The position numbers and the translations under genes are program-made. Below are positions 18,939-28,800 of a DNA stretch of 64,000 bases, piece after piece. Source of the stretch: an uncultured Erysipelotrichaceae bacterium (GTDB lineage Bacteria; Bacillota_I; Bacilli_A; RFN20; CAG-826); NCBI GenBank assembly GCA_902800025.1, contig CADCDA010000001.1:24288-88287 (forward strand), read 5' to 3'. The notes below the pieces were generated by a model, which ran no database searches, had not been told where the DNA came from, and worked only from the letters and a program-made list of their open reading frames with translations. Positions within the stretch are counted from its first letter, which is position 1. The number at the start of each line of letters is the position of its first letter.

Positions 18939-21509
18939 TTATTTTTCTTTACGTCTTCTTAAAACAATAACTCCACCGATGGCAACAATGCCAATGATTG
19001 CAGAGATCACGACAACAATAGCTGTTGATGTTATATTGCTAGAAATATAGTTAGGAAGAACAATTCTAGAATTCTTGTTGAATGTTCCTGCCGCTGGATC
19101 AAATGTTTCTCCATTAGCTGCGGCCCATGCAATTAATCTAGCCTTAGCATCAGCATAATTAGCATCACTATTAAATAGTGATTTTTGTTCTGAATGTAAT
19201 CTAGAGTATTCTTCTTTAGCTGCGGTATACCAGCCTTCAGTCTTACAAGAACCATCGTTTGTGGTGTGACTCATGTGCATATAATCAGCAACAAATTCAT
19301 TAAGCATTTCTGTGTCTGATTTTGCTGAATAGTAAATGCCATATGCTTTGACACCTTTATCGACGCCTGTGATCTCAATGGTAAGAGTGGTCTTTCCAGC
19401 AACTTTGCCGCCACGACCATATGAATTTGAAACCGCTACTACATCATATGTTTCTCTTAAAGCACCAGTTCCGATAGTTGTATCGTCAACTTTAATTGCA
19501 ATAGTTCCTGTTGTGCCACCAAAACCACCTAATTTGATATAGCAATATTTAATTGTAACAACACTATCAATTGTTTTAGAGAATGTTATAGAAGAGGCAG
19601 GCTTGGCAGCAGTTCCGATTTGGGTGAATGTTGGGTTTTGGTTAAACGAGATTGTATCAGACGACTTGACTGTTGTAACTGTCCATCCACTACCTACGTC
19701 GGTAAAATTTTCAGCATTGATTTGAACACTGCCTTCGGCATTTCCAAATTTTACGCCTAACTCTGGCATTCCAATAACGTTGTAGCTAATTGCATTAGAA
19801 GTATGTCCACTGTATGTTGCTGTTAAGCTCTTGCTATTTCCTGCTGTAGTTAAGTCCGCATTGAACTCAGCTTTTGCAGTAACATCAGTAGTTCTTTCTT
19901 GATTAATAATTGGGTTGCTTTCTGTATAATTAACAGTTAATCCATCTGGAACAAATGATGTTCCTTGATAATAATTATTATCATAATCAACTGCAGTTTC
20001 TAATTCTATGCTAACAAATTCCCAATTTGATTCATGGTTATAAACATAACAATTGGCGGCAAATTCATAAATAGAATTATATTTAATTAAGTTTCCGTAA
20101 ACAGTTATTTCATCTCCAATTTCTGGGACTTCGTCTAGATTTGCATATGCTGCAGATTCTGGTCCTTTGTAACAGTTATAAGCCTCAATACGCGAACTAT
20201 CATCACCAGCCGCACCATCTACACTAATGAAGAATGATACTTTTCCACTAGTAATCTTTGCAGTAGTACTATATCCACCATTGAAATATCCACACACAAT
20301 GCCTGTTGCGTATACACCATTAACATCTCCCGAAAAATTAATAGCAGCAATCGCTTCTGTGACAGAATATGGATTATGAACTGATCCTGATTTACCAACT
20401 AATCCAGTAGCAGTGACTGCTAATCCGGTTTCATTGTGAGTCAACTCGTCTGCAGCAAGAGCCCAAACGTAAACAGTACAGTTGTCGTTAAATGTAACTC
20501 TACCAGAAGAATTGATACTAGCTTTTCCGCTAATACTAGTTGTTGTTCCATAAACATTTGTTTCTGTAACATACCAAGTAACTACTTGACTTGGATTATT
20601 TGTTCCTGTAACAACCGCATTGCAGTCGATGTAAGCAAGATCAAGATATGTGCCAGTTAATTCACCTTTTGAAAGATTAACACCTGTATATGTAGGCGCT
20701 ACATTTTTAGTAAATGTTAAAGAAGCAGCATCAGAATCAGAGTAAAATGTACCATCACCAACTGCTTTAATTTTAGCATAATAAGTTGTTCCATTTGCTA
20801 AACCAGAGACATCAAAGAATGCGTTTGCCCCAACTGAGTTATAACTTTCACCATTGTTAGAACTAAAAGAATAACTACTAGCATGTGCTACAGCATTCCA
20901 TGTAACCTTTTGAGTGCTATTGTTATACTCGACTCCTGTAGGAGTTCCTAACTTCATAGGATTTGGTTCATATTCGATTGTTACTGTAGTAAGTTTATTT
21001 GTTCCACTACCACCAGAAGCAATGCCAATATAGAAAAAGCGGTATTGATTAGAACTGCTTGTGGTCCAATGAATTTCGTTTGTTCCTGCCGTTGAAGAAG
21101 TTCCGCTTGATGGAAGAGATGGAGCAGAAGTTGTTCCCCAAGATATTTTGAATTTATCAGCGAGTGTCGTTGAAGTAGTGCTAATCATTACTTTAGTAAT
21201 GTATCCTGGAATAATTGATGTGTTATGGAAGGAGAAATTAGACCCCATCGAACTATTGACCTTATACTGACCGGTATTGCTGTATAGGTTTGTAACATTA
21301 TAGTCAACTCCACCATATGTAAAATCACCACTTTTATATCCTGATCCAGAAGCTAAGTTATTGATTTTGTTATCAGAAAGATCAAAACTAATTGTCTCTG
21401 TAGTGGCGTGAACTCTGCTGACGCTATTGGTATTAATTGCGATTCCGACAGCAACAGCCATAGCAAAGCCAGCAAAGACAACACCAATCTTTGATATTAA
21501 TCTGTTCAT
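18939..21509 (-). CDS. Modular surface protein B (FN3-like, OB-fold, shared C-terminal anchor domain)
   Basis: 856 residues. The signal peptide (about 1-36, MNRLISKIGVVFAGFAMAVAVG) is nearly the same as in proteins A and C. A beta-rich N-terminal domain, a fibronectin III-like segment (about 185-265) and an OB-fold-like domain (about 370-490) follow. Near the C-terminus is a helical domain (about 735-800) with C-x-T, AAKEEYSRL, QKSLF and DAKARLIAWAAANGE. It is also found in protein C and in the subtilase. A membrane helix and RRRKEK close the protein; no LPXTG. Start ATG 21509 has a GGGGG site. Probably a duplicated copy of gene C. Binding partner unknown. Confidence 0.82.
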   Translation of the reverse strand: MNRLISKIGVVFAGFAMAVAVGIAINTNSVSRVHATTETISFDLSDNKINNLASGSGYKSGDFTYGGVDYNVTNLYSNTGQYKVNSSMGSNFSFHNTSIIPGYITKVMISTTSTTLADKFKISWGTTSAPSLPSSGTSSTAGTNEIHWTTSSSNQYRFFYIGIASGGSGTNKLTTVTIEYEPNPMKLGTPTGVEYNNSTQKVTWNAVAHASSYSFSSNNGESYNSVGANAFFDVSGLANGTTYYAKIKAVGDGTFYSDSDAASLTFTKNVAPTYTGVNLSKGELTGTYLDLAYIDCNAVVTGTNNPSQVVTWYVTETNVYGTTTSISGKASINSSGRVTFNDNCTVYVWALAADELTHNETGLAVTATGLVGKSGSVHNPYSVTEAIAAINFSGDVNGVYATGIVCGYFNGGYSTTAKITSGKVSFFISVDGAAGDDSSRIEAYNCYKGPESAAYANLDEVPEIGDEITVYGNLIKYNSIYEFAANCYVYNHESNWEFVSIELETAVDYDNNYYQGTSFVPDGLTVNYTESNPIINQERTTDVTAKAEFNADLTTAGNSKSLTATYSGHTSNAISYNVIGMPELGVKFGNAEGSVQINAENFTDVGSGWTVTTVKSSDTISFNQNPTFTQIGTAAKPASSITFSKTIDSVVTIKYCYIKLGGFGGTTGTIAIKVDDTTIGTGALRETYDVVAVSNSYGRGGKVAGKTTLTIEITGVDKGVKAYGIYYSAKSDTEMLNEFVADYMHMSHTTNDGSCKTEGWYTAAKEEYSRLHSEQKSLFNSDANYADAKARLIAWAAANGETFDPAAGTFNKNSRIVLPNYISSNITSTAIVVVISAIIGIVAIGGVIVLRRRKEK

Positions 21510-21906
21510 ATAAAATCCCCCTATATTTTTATATATATTTGATTAGATTAATGATGCTATAAACAATAATCCACAGTAGATATTTTTCTACGGAAAATAT
21601 TAATTACTTTAATGGTATAGCAGATAAGTATTTAATACAACCTTTCTTTTATTTTTGGCAAATAAAACCACTCCATTTCTGAAGTGGGGTGTATCTTTAG
21701 AGATCTTGGTCAATCACTCTAGTAGATACGATTGGAAATATACAATCGTTAAACATAAGTATACGTCGGAAAGGTGACCTCAACTTATATTTATAGATAT
21801 ATATAGAACACTACTGCCTACTCTAATAATTTCTCATTAGAGGATGCATATTAAGCAATATATGTCCTCCCTTATGAGTTCTTAAAGAAGAGCCCATAAA
21901 GGAAGA
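21510..21906 (-). promoter_or_regulatory. Long leader of surface protein B with an internal terminator
   Basis: No gene is seen. On the minus strand a hairpin CCACTTC/GGAGTGG followed by TTTTATTTTT lies at 21660-21687, about 150 bases before the start codon. It would stop transcripts coming from upstream, so either a short RNA is made or the leader acts as an attenuator. Upstream are GTAGTGTTCTA (also in the 24.4-24.7 kb leader), GGGAGGACATA (also in that leader) and GACGTATACTTATG (close to a word in the leader at 15.6 kb). No known riboswitch class was recognised. Confidence 0.45.
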
Positions 21907-21929
21907 GACTAGGTGGTCAAGTCCTAGTC
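21907..21929 (-). terminator. Terminator-like hairpin after surface protein C
   Basis: Stem GACTAGG/CCTAGTC with a 9-base loop, then TCTTCCTTTATGGGCT, the same 16 bases that follow the hairpin downstream of protein B. Confidence 0.55.
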
Positions 21930-21947
21930 AAATCCTAAATTGTTTTA

Positions 21948-24365
21948 TTAGATGTTTTCTTTGCGTTTCTTTAATAAGAAGAATCCACCAATAGCGGTTA
22001 AGCTAACGAATGAAACAGCAACAATAATTAAGGTTGTTGATGATTCTGATTCAGATATAATTGCGAAATCAGAATTAATACGAGCGGCTCCTAATTTATT
22101 ATTTCCATTAAGTGATTCACCATATCCTGTTGCCCAAGCTAATAATCTAGCCTTTGCATCAGAATACTTTGAATATGTAAGGAATAAATCTCTTTGACTA
22201 TCGGATAATTCATTAAATGCATCTCTAGCAGCTTCGTAATTTTCTGTACACCTAGCTTCGTTATATGTGTTGTCTCCAACATATTGATCCATCTTCATTT
22301 TAGTCGAAACAAAGTTATCAACCACTTCTTCGTCGGTTTCCACTGAGTAAAAACTAATTGTTACATAATCAATTCTCCAGTTACCAGCATCGTTGGTTGC
22401 TTCAAAAAGCAAACCAAAATAGTAATTTTCGACAGAAGAAGAAAGGGTAAAATAATATTCGTTTGCTGTATCAATAGCAGCACCTTGTGTTCCAGAGCTT
22501 AATGGGGCTTTTGTCCAAGAGCTACCATTAGCCGAATAAATCAAATACACTTTTGTGCTAGAGTGGTTAGAACCGCCATCGATTGTATAGCTGACTCTAC
22601 CTATTTTTTCTGAAATCGAATGCAAGGACGCAAAAGCAGAAGCAACCGCCGTTGTTTCGACTCCAGTATCCGCAGCGTACTTGGAATATGTATTACCTAA
22701 ATTACAGCTAGATCTATTGTTACTATTTGTTCCAACGGATCTACTGTATCCACCAAAAGTAACAATCCAGTCATCTTCTTCATCACCATCTTCGTCATAA
22801 GTATATGTAGCATATGCATTATCGTTAACTACAGTTGAGGATCCAATAGAGAATTCTTTAACGTAATTCTTTTTAGAAGAAACAATAGCTGCAGCACTCC
22901 AAGATCCTGCAATTTTGCTTGAAGAATCTGTAACGGTAATTGATGTTTTCCCCATGACAATGTCATCAGATGTTGCAAGAGTGTAATCAGTACCCTTCAC
23001 AAGAGTTTTTTCATAATTCTTTCCGGAATCATAATACTGGTGAAGTGTCAACCCGCTTAAATCCCAAGATCCGCCTAATTCGGCCATCGCAGTTCCTGTT
23101 ACCTCGGTGACAGAGATACTTCCTGAAATAGCAACTTTTTCAGTAGGAACAGTAACAAGAATATCGCCAGTTGACGCAGCATATGTTCCTGTAACGGCTT
23201 GGCCAGCCACTAAAGTATTCCAAACAATGTCGGAACCAGTAATTGTGTCTGGCGAAGGATTTTCTTTATCATAAACAGGAGTAAAGGTTAGTCCTTCTGG
23301 ATCAAATACAAAACCTGGGTATTGAGTTGGTTTTGCTGCTGTTCCTCCAACAGTTATGCTCTGCATAATTGGAGCAGAGCCATCAAAAACGCTTATTGTT
23401 AATGTTGCAGAAACAGAAGTACCATCGTCTGGGGTAATTGTGATAACTTCATCGGTTCCTGAAGATAATTCTTTTCCTGTAACAGTAAATGATGCCTTAA
23501 CAGGTGAACCACTCGCAGTAATTTTACCGTCTGTTAGACCACCAATTGTAACTAAATTGTCTCCTTCAGTTTTTGTGACAACTAATGCTTTATTATCAGC
23601 ATTGTTTATTGTTGCGTAAATGGTGTGTGAGGAAGTGTCTGACGATGAAATCGATAATGTCGCTGCAGTAGATGTACCACCCAGCCCTGTTCCGGAAAGA
23701 CTGATACCACTTACCAAAGTAGCTGTTGAATAATTGATTGTAATTTGTGAGATATAAACAACAGATCTATTGCTTGTGCCCCCATTAACAACCATCGTAA
23801 AGGTTTTAACAGCACTCGCGTATGTAAAAGTTAATTCATGAGAATTTGTGTCAGAAATAGTTTGCTCTTTTGTTGAATTGGTGGCTTCAGAAATAGTAAT
23901 TTTTGATGAATTACTTTTGTTGTAATCGGAAACACAGTTAATTACTACAGATGTAATAGCGAGATTTGAATTCCCTTTAACCGTAAATGTAAGTTCTCCA
24001 TTAGCAGATCTTGTTCCACATTTAAGAGTGCTATTTTTGCCAGGGAATATTTTTTCAACACGAGAGACGCTATCAATGTTTGAATATCCATTCAAAAACC
24101 AATACTTTGTTCCGCTATTTGAATAGCTATAAGTTCCATACGTAGCAAAGTTAGATGTCGTTAAGGCGGTTGAAGCATCAGCAGTTGCAGAAGAACCGGT
24201 TCCATCTTTGTTTGGTTTTTGATCAAACGTTAAAACATATGAGCCAGTACTGGCTGCTTGCGCAGGTACAACACCCTTTTGGTTTATGCCAACAGCAACA
24301 CCAACACCGATTGCCATCGCAATACCAACAAAAGCAACAGCAACCTTGTTAAATAATTTATTCAT
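21948..24365 (-). CDS. Modular surface protein C (shared C-terminal anchor domain)
   Basis: 805 residues with the family signal peptide (about 1-38, VAVAFVGIAMAIGVGVAVG). Beta-rich domains with Ig-like and Gly/Ser-rich strands fill the exterior. The C-terminal helical domain (about 685-760) carries C-x-E-x-YEAARDAF, SDSQRDLF and DAKARLLAWATGYGE, matching proteins B and the subtilase. One membrane helix and a KKRKENI tail follow. The promoter at 24712-24740 is overlapped by a CIRCE operator and the leader is about 340 bases long, so expression probably responds to heat or misfolding stress through HrcA. Start ATG 24365 follows AAAGGAG. Confidence 0.82.
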   Translation of the reverse strand: MNKLFNKVAVAFVGIAMAIGVGVAVGINQKGVVPAQAASTGSYVLTFDQKPNKDGTGSSATADASTALTTSNFATYGTYSYSNSGTKYWFLNGYSNIDSVSRVEKIFPGKNSTLKCGTRSANGELTFTVKGNSNLAITSVVINCVSDYNKSNSSKITISEATNSTKEQTISDTNSHELTFTYASAVKTFTMVVNGGTSNRSVVYISQITINYSTATLVSGISLSGTGLGGTSTAATLSISSSDTSSHTIYATINNADNKALVVTKTEGDNLVTIGGLTDGKITASGSPVKASFTVTGKELSSGTDEVITITPDDGTSVSATLTISVFDGSAPIMQSITVGGTAAKPTQYPGFVFDPEGLTFTPVYDKENPSPDTITGSDIVWNTLVAGQAVTGTYAASTGDILVTVPTEKVAISGSISVTEVTGTAMAELGGSWDLSGLTLHQYYDSGKNYEKTLVKGTDYTLATSDDIVMGKTSITVTDSSSKIAGSWSAAAIVSSKKNYVKEFSIGSSTVVNDNAYATYTYDEDGDEEDDWIVTFGGYSRSVGTNSNNRSSCNLGNTYSKYAADTGVETTAVASAFASLHSISEKIGRVSYTIDGGSNHSSTKVYLIYSANGSSWTKAPLSSGTQGAAIDTANEYYFTLSSSVENYYFGLLFEATNDAGNWRIDYVTISFYSVETDEEVVDNFVSTKMKMDQYVGDNTYNEARCTENYEAARDAFNELSDSQRDLFLTYSKYSDAKARLLAWATGYGESLNGNNKLGAARINSDFAIISESESSTTLIIVAVSFVSLTAIGGFFLLKKRKENI

Positions 24366-24705
24366 GATTTTTTCTCCTTTCGTAAATCTCCTTATCTATC
24401 AAAAAAAGAATCGATAAGTGAGAGTATGAATAAATATCATGACGTAAGTTGGTTCCTTAAATAGTATTGGGTATCCTATGTCCTCCCAGCTAAATAAGAA
24501 TCCAACAAGTTTTGTTAGAACACTACCGATTTCTAGTCCTTCAACGGACAAATGGTAATGCGACTAACGCTTACGATAAGGAGAATATCTAAGAGTCATG
24601 TGCACCGTGATTCTTTTTTGTTTCTTCTTTATCGGAAGCAAAGAGGAGATTATTATTCAAAACCCCTTGACCATTAGAGTTTCTCTAAAGAGTCCCTCTC
24701 TTACG
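24366..24705 (-). promoter_or_regulatory. Long leader of surface protein C
   Basis: About 340 untranslated bases between the predicted start of transcription and the ATG. Several hairpins can form, among them CTTATC/GATAAG just before the ribosome binding site. It shares GTAGTGTTCTA and GGGAGGACATA with the leader of protein B. No gene and no known RNA class was recognised. Confidence 0.4.
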
Positions 24706-24711
24706 TCCTTT

Positions 24712-24740
24712 ATTATATAAAGAAGAAGAAGAAGAAGCAA
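24712..24740 (-). promoter_or_regulatory. Promoter of surface protein C
   Basis: Minus-strand -35 TTGCTT (24735-24740) and -10 TATAAT (24712-24717) separated by exactly 17 bases. Transcription would start near 24705 and read toward surface protein C. Confidence 0.7.
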
Positions 24741-24764
24741 GCACTCACTAGAATAGAGTGCTAA
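24738..24764 (-). promoter_or_regulatory. CIRCE operator (HrcA site)
   Basis: Inverted repeat with the canonical 9-base spacer. In the minus reading the left arm TTAGCACTC is perfect and the right arm GAGTGCTTG matches the consensus GAGTGCTAA at 7 of 9 positions. It overlaps the -35 box of the promoter for surface protein C. CIRCE normally controls groESL, dnaK or clp genes; none is adjacent here. Confidence 0.8.
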
Positions 24765-25006
24765 TACAATCTTTGATTGTATATTCCTACTTTTGCCTCT
24801 GCCACGAGGTCCACCACAAGGCACATGGAAAGTGTCTTAAACGTCATTTATTTTCGAAAAAAGAATTATTTATTCTATAAATAAGAGTCAAAAATCTTTT
24901 ATTTATTTTCAAAAATTGAAAAAAATTTTTAAAAAATATCGATTTTTTCCCTCTTATTAATATGAGGAGGTTTTTATATTTGATTAATTGTTGAAACATA
25001 ATTGTA
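24765..25006. other. Intergenic stretch upstream of CIRCE, possible small RNA
   Basis: No protein gene. A less AT-rich block at about 24790-24830 can fold (minus strand GCCT...AGGC enclosing CCTC/GAGG), and a hairpin ACAATC/GATTGT lies at 24766-24780. A possible minus-strand promoter TTGACT lies near 24887-24892. Beyond 24840 the DNA is almost pure AT. Not identified as any known RNA. Confidence 0.3.
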
Positions 25007-25045
25007 ATGACAACGTAATACAATGTATATATAATTGGAATTGTA
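25007..25045 (+). promoter_or_regulatory. Promoter and candidate operator of the toxin-antitoxin pair
   Basis: -35 ATGACA (25007-25012), 17-base spacer and -10 TATAAT (25030-25035). The inverted repeat TACAAT...ATTGTA (25019-25024 and 25040-25045) straddles the -10 box, a usual place for antitoxin autorepression. Confidence 0.6.
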
Positions 25046-25061
25046 AAGCGAGGTATCCATT

Positions 25062-25355
25062 ATGGCGGTGTTGCAAGTAAGAATTGACGACGAATTAAAA
25101 AGACAAGCTACTGAGATATATGATGAACTAGGATTAGATTTATCTACCGCGGTAAGAATGTTTTTAAAAAGATCTGTCTTAGTAAAAGGCATTCCTTTTG
25201 GCACCACTGTTGATGAATCCACACTCAAAGCAATTATCGCTATTAATAGAATGCGTGATATTTCAGAAGCTAATGGCAATTCCAAAATGACATTAGAAGA
25301 GATCAACGATGAAATCAAAAAGTCTCGTGACGAGAACAAAAAAAGAAAGAAATGA
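25062..25355 (+). CDS. RelB/DinJ-family antitoxin
   Basis: 97-residue antitoxin with the N-terminal ribbon-helix-helix of the RelB/DinJ family (LQVRIDDELKRQA, then LGLDLSTAVRMFL, residues 4-36). The C-terminal part is charged and ends in a Lys-rich tail, the expected toxin-wrapping region. It would repress its own promoter and neutralise the PIN toxin, whose start codon overlaps its stop by 4 bases (ATGA). A GAGG site lies 9 bases before the ATG. Confidence 0.85.
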   Translation: MAVLQVRIDDELKRQATEIYDELGLDLSTAVRMFLKRSVLVKGIPFGTTVDESTLKAIIAINRMRDISEANGNSKMTLEEINDEIKKSRDENKKRKK

Positions 25356-25777
25356 ACTATTATGCAGTAATTGACACCAACGTTATAGTGTCATCAATGT
25401 TGAAACGTGACTCGATTCCAGGGATGATACTAGACCTAATTATGAGTGGCACAATCACACCACTATTAAATGAAGAAATATTTGATGAATATTCACAAGT
25501 ATTATTAAGAAACAAATTTGGGTTTAACGAAAAAGAGGTCTCTCAAGCACTAAATGAATTAAAAGCAAAATCTATTTACTTAGATAGAGAACACACCATA
25601 GAACAATTCATCGACGAAGACGATATTGTTTTCTATGAAATAGTTATGAGTGCCAGAAAACAAATGGATGCCTATTTGGTTACGGGCAACATAAAACATT
25701 TCCCTATAAAGAACTTTGTAGTCACCCCTAGAGAAATGCTAGACATCATAAGCAAAAATCTATTGATTGATTTGTAA
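25352..25777 (+). CDS. PIN-domain toxin (putative ribonuclease)
   Basis: 141-residue PIN-family protein, presumably a Mg-dependent ribonuclease. The first acidic residue is in VIDTNV (Asp8), further acidic positions lie in NEEIFDEY and the late DAYLVTGN. The latter resembles the DAxLVTGDxD motif of the COG1569 group but with Asn replacing the second Asp. It overlaps the antitoxin gene by 4 bases. Pairing with a RelB/DinJ-type rather than VapB antitoxin is a recurring but less typical combination. Confidence 0.85.
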   Translation: MNYYAVIDTNVIVSSMLKRDSIPGMILDLIMSGTITPLLNEEIFDEYSQVLLRNKFGFNEKEVSQALNELKAKSIYLDREHTIEQFIDEDDIVFYEIVMSARKQMDAYLVTGNIKHFPIKNFVVTPREMLDIISKNLLIDL

Positions 25778-25787
25778 AGAACAAAAA

Positions 25788-25806
25788 AGAGCAAAATATT
25801 TGCTCT
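25788..25806. terminator. Bidirectional terminator
   Basis: Stem AGAGCAAA/TTTGCTCT with a 3-base loop. The minus side has TTTTTTG, so it serves the convergent subtilase gene best as an end-point for the plus-strand toxin transcript and the minus-strand transcript. Confidence 0.7.
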
Positions 25807-25820
25807 CTTTGCTTTATTCG

Positions 25821-28800
25821 TTATCTTCTCTTCTTCCTAATCAAGAAATAACCAGTAACTAAAGAAACACCTATCGCAGAAATAATCACCCAAATAAGTA
25901 ATGAAGATGATTCACCACTAATAGAGATATCTCTACTTATAGAGTTAGAGTCACTAATAACATAAGCATTTTCACTATAAGTAAGTGTTTTTCCTTCATG
26001 TCTAGCCCAAGCTTCTAATCTCTCTCTAGCAGTTCCAATAACATAAGTGTTACTACTCCAGAAAGTAGACTTTTCGTCATTACTCATAGAGTTAAGCTTC
26101 GCAATAGCCTTATTGAGTTTATCATCAGTGCCTGTGCATTGGCCTTCTTTATCTTCATACATAATGTAATTAGCAACATTAACCGCTGTATCGTTACCCG
26201 CATAGGTAAATGTGATATTAGTGAGATATAACGCTCCTGAATCAGATTTAACACCAACGAACTCATATTCACCAGAAATAGTTAGTTCTGTAGAAGTTCC
26301 ATACACAATGGTTCCTAACAATGTTCCTTGTTTTGAACTATTGTAGAGATCGTCAACAGAAGTATAGGCACTATGTTTTCCATAGATATTTAAGGTTCTT
26401 CCACTTTGAGTGCCACTATTCCATGTAACACTAACTTTAGAAAGGATTCCTCCACTTGCAGTAGTGAAAATACCAGAATCACTATTTTTGCTTCTTAATT
26501 GAATAGAATCCTTATCTCCAGCAGTAACTCCTGCATAAACTGCATTAGAAGCAAGCTTCTTTCCTGACCAAGAGGTATAATCGGTTGTTCCATTACCCAC
26601 CCCTGTAGTTGCTCTAGTTAATGTATCACTAGCGCCAGAAAGGTTTTGATACGCTGCTCTAGAAACATTAACGTTAAATGTATAGTTAGATCCACCATAG
26701 GAAAGTCTTAATTGTTTAGAACCAGTTGTTCCTCCACTAGGAGCGTCACTATATGTAAACATATAATTGCTATCAGTGAATGTATAATCAGTAACCGTTT
26801 CTTCTTTGCCACTAACATAATGGGCAACAACAGTTAAATCACTCTTAGAGATTGTTTCTCCTGGATGGAAAGTTTTACTACAAGTAACGTTCACACTATT
26901 AACTGCGTCAGCGATAACTGTAACTGTACATGTACCTTTCTTAGTGGTGTCCACTGTTGAAGTTGCGGTAATTGTGGCACTTCCTACTGCTTTTCCTATA
27001 ACTTCACCACTACTAGATACTGTAGCAATATTTGTGTTAGAAGAACTCCATGTCACTGTTTGAGCAGGTGAATGACTTCCGTTAACTGTTGCACTTAAGT
27101 TACCGGTATATGTTGAATTGAGATCTAATTGTAAAGTAGATGGAGTAACTGTCACACTACTAACAGTAGGTGTCACAGGAGCACTCACATTCGCTTTATA
27201 TAATTGAATCGCTTGTTGATCTGAATATGAGGCAGACTTGTAATATCTAAATCTTGTTTGACCGTCTGCAGAGTTGTATCTCAAATGAGATGTATTAGAA
27301 ACAATATCAACATTTCCACTAGAAATAGACATCGCGTTATATACAGGTTCTGTACTAGTGTTTAAAACATTGCTTCCAGAAGTACCATAAATATATTTAT
27401 CACTACTAGAGAGGATTGCGTATCCTTCACTACTACATTCAATAGTGAAACTTGCTGCCTCTGTAGTCGCGTTATATGTAATCTTTTTGTTATTAATTGA
27501 AACACCTATTGTGTTACTAGAAACATCTAAAGAAGAAAGACCGCCATTAAAAGCGACATTACCGCTTTCATAAACAATTAAATATTGTCCATCAGTGATA
27601 TCTGATGTACTTGTTACTTTTTCAAAATATGTTGGGGTTGTTGAAGGAGTAACAGTCACTGTTAAGGTATCAGTACCACTTCCATGCACCGCCACAACAT
27701 CAATTGTGGTTGTACCCGCACTAACACCAGTAATAAGTCCACTCTCATCATCGACAGTGGCAATCGCAGTGTTTTTACTTTCAAATAGGAATATCCTAGA
27801 AGCATCAACTGGTGAAGTTGTAATTGTTGACATTGAATCATATGTCTTACCAGCTTCTAAAGAAATAGATTTTGGACTAAATGTAATCGTATCTGCTGCG
27901 ACAATATTAGCAACGTTAACTGTTACGTCTGTAGTTGCAGTCTTTGCGTTCTTAGTGGCAGTGACAGTGATTGTTGCTGTTCCTGCTCCTTTTCCTTCAA
28001 CAAGGCCACTATTAGAGACAGTAGCAACACTTGTGTTGTTTGAGGAATATGTAATTGTGCCGTTATATGTATCTAAATCGATTTGGTGTTTTTCACCAAC
28101 AGAGATATTAAGTGAAGATTGAACGGTAGAAACAAATGGTTCATCAATCGCCATAAGTTTAGCAACATTAAGTCTTCCGTTAGTGATATTAGATGGACCG
28201 ACATCAGATAAGTTTGAGTACCATCCACTGACAGGAACATATTTATTTGTGTAATAGCCAATACCATCCGCAGTACTTTGTAATTGACTTAAAAACTGAT
28301 CAGGAGTGCCATTAGGATATTTTTCTTTCCACAAGCAGGCTGCACCTGCAACGATTGGAGAAGAGAATGATGTTCCTTGGGTATCATCATAAGTATGGGT
28401 AATATTTGAACTACTAGAACCGCTTTGAGTTGCGGTATAAACATAGCCAGGGGCTAAAATATCAACATTGATTTCTCCAGTTTGAGAAGAACCAACATAG
28501 TTGGTGAACTCCGCTAAAGCGTTTGCGTTACCTTTGTTATCCCAATCTCCAAGAGCGCCAACGCCGATAACTTTGGTGTTACATGCTGGATATGATTTAT
28601 GCCAAGTTGATTCATTTCCTGCAGCCGCAACAACGATGATTCCAGCGTTATATGCTTGCTGACAAACATAGTTAAGATAAGTCGCGGTTGAAGAAGAACC
28701 GCTTTGGCTATCTCCCCAACCATCAGTAAATGATTCCGCGTATGCGCCTAACGACATGTTGATAACATCAACATTTTGACTTATTGCGTAACTAATTGCC

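Noticed and set aside
24155..24352. Gln-rich plus-strand frame inside surface protein C
   Set aside because: It is the antisense reading of the signal-peptide region; its bias comes from repetitive codons on the other strand.
24719..24736. AGA/AAG triplet run as a microsatellite
   Set aside because: Six units only; it is simply the spacer between -35 and -10 of the surface protein C promoter.
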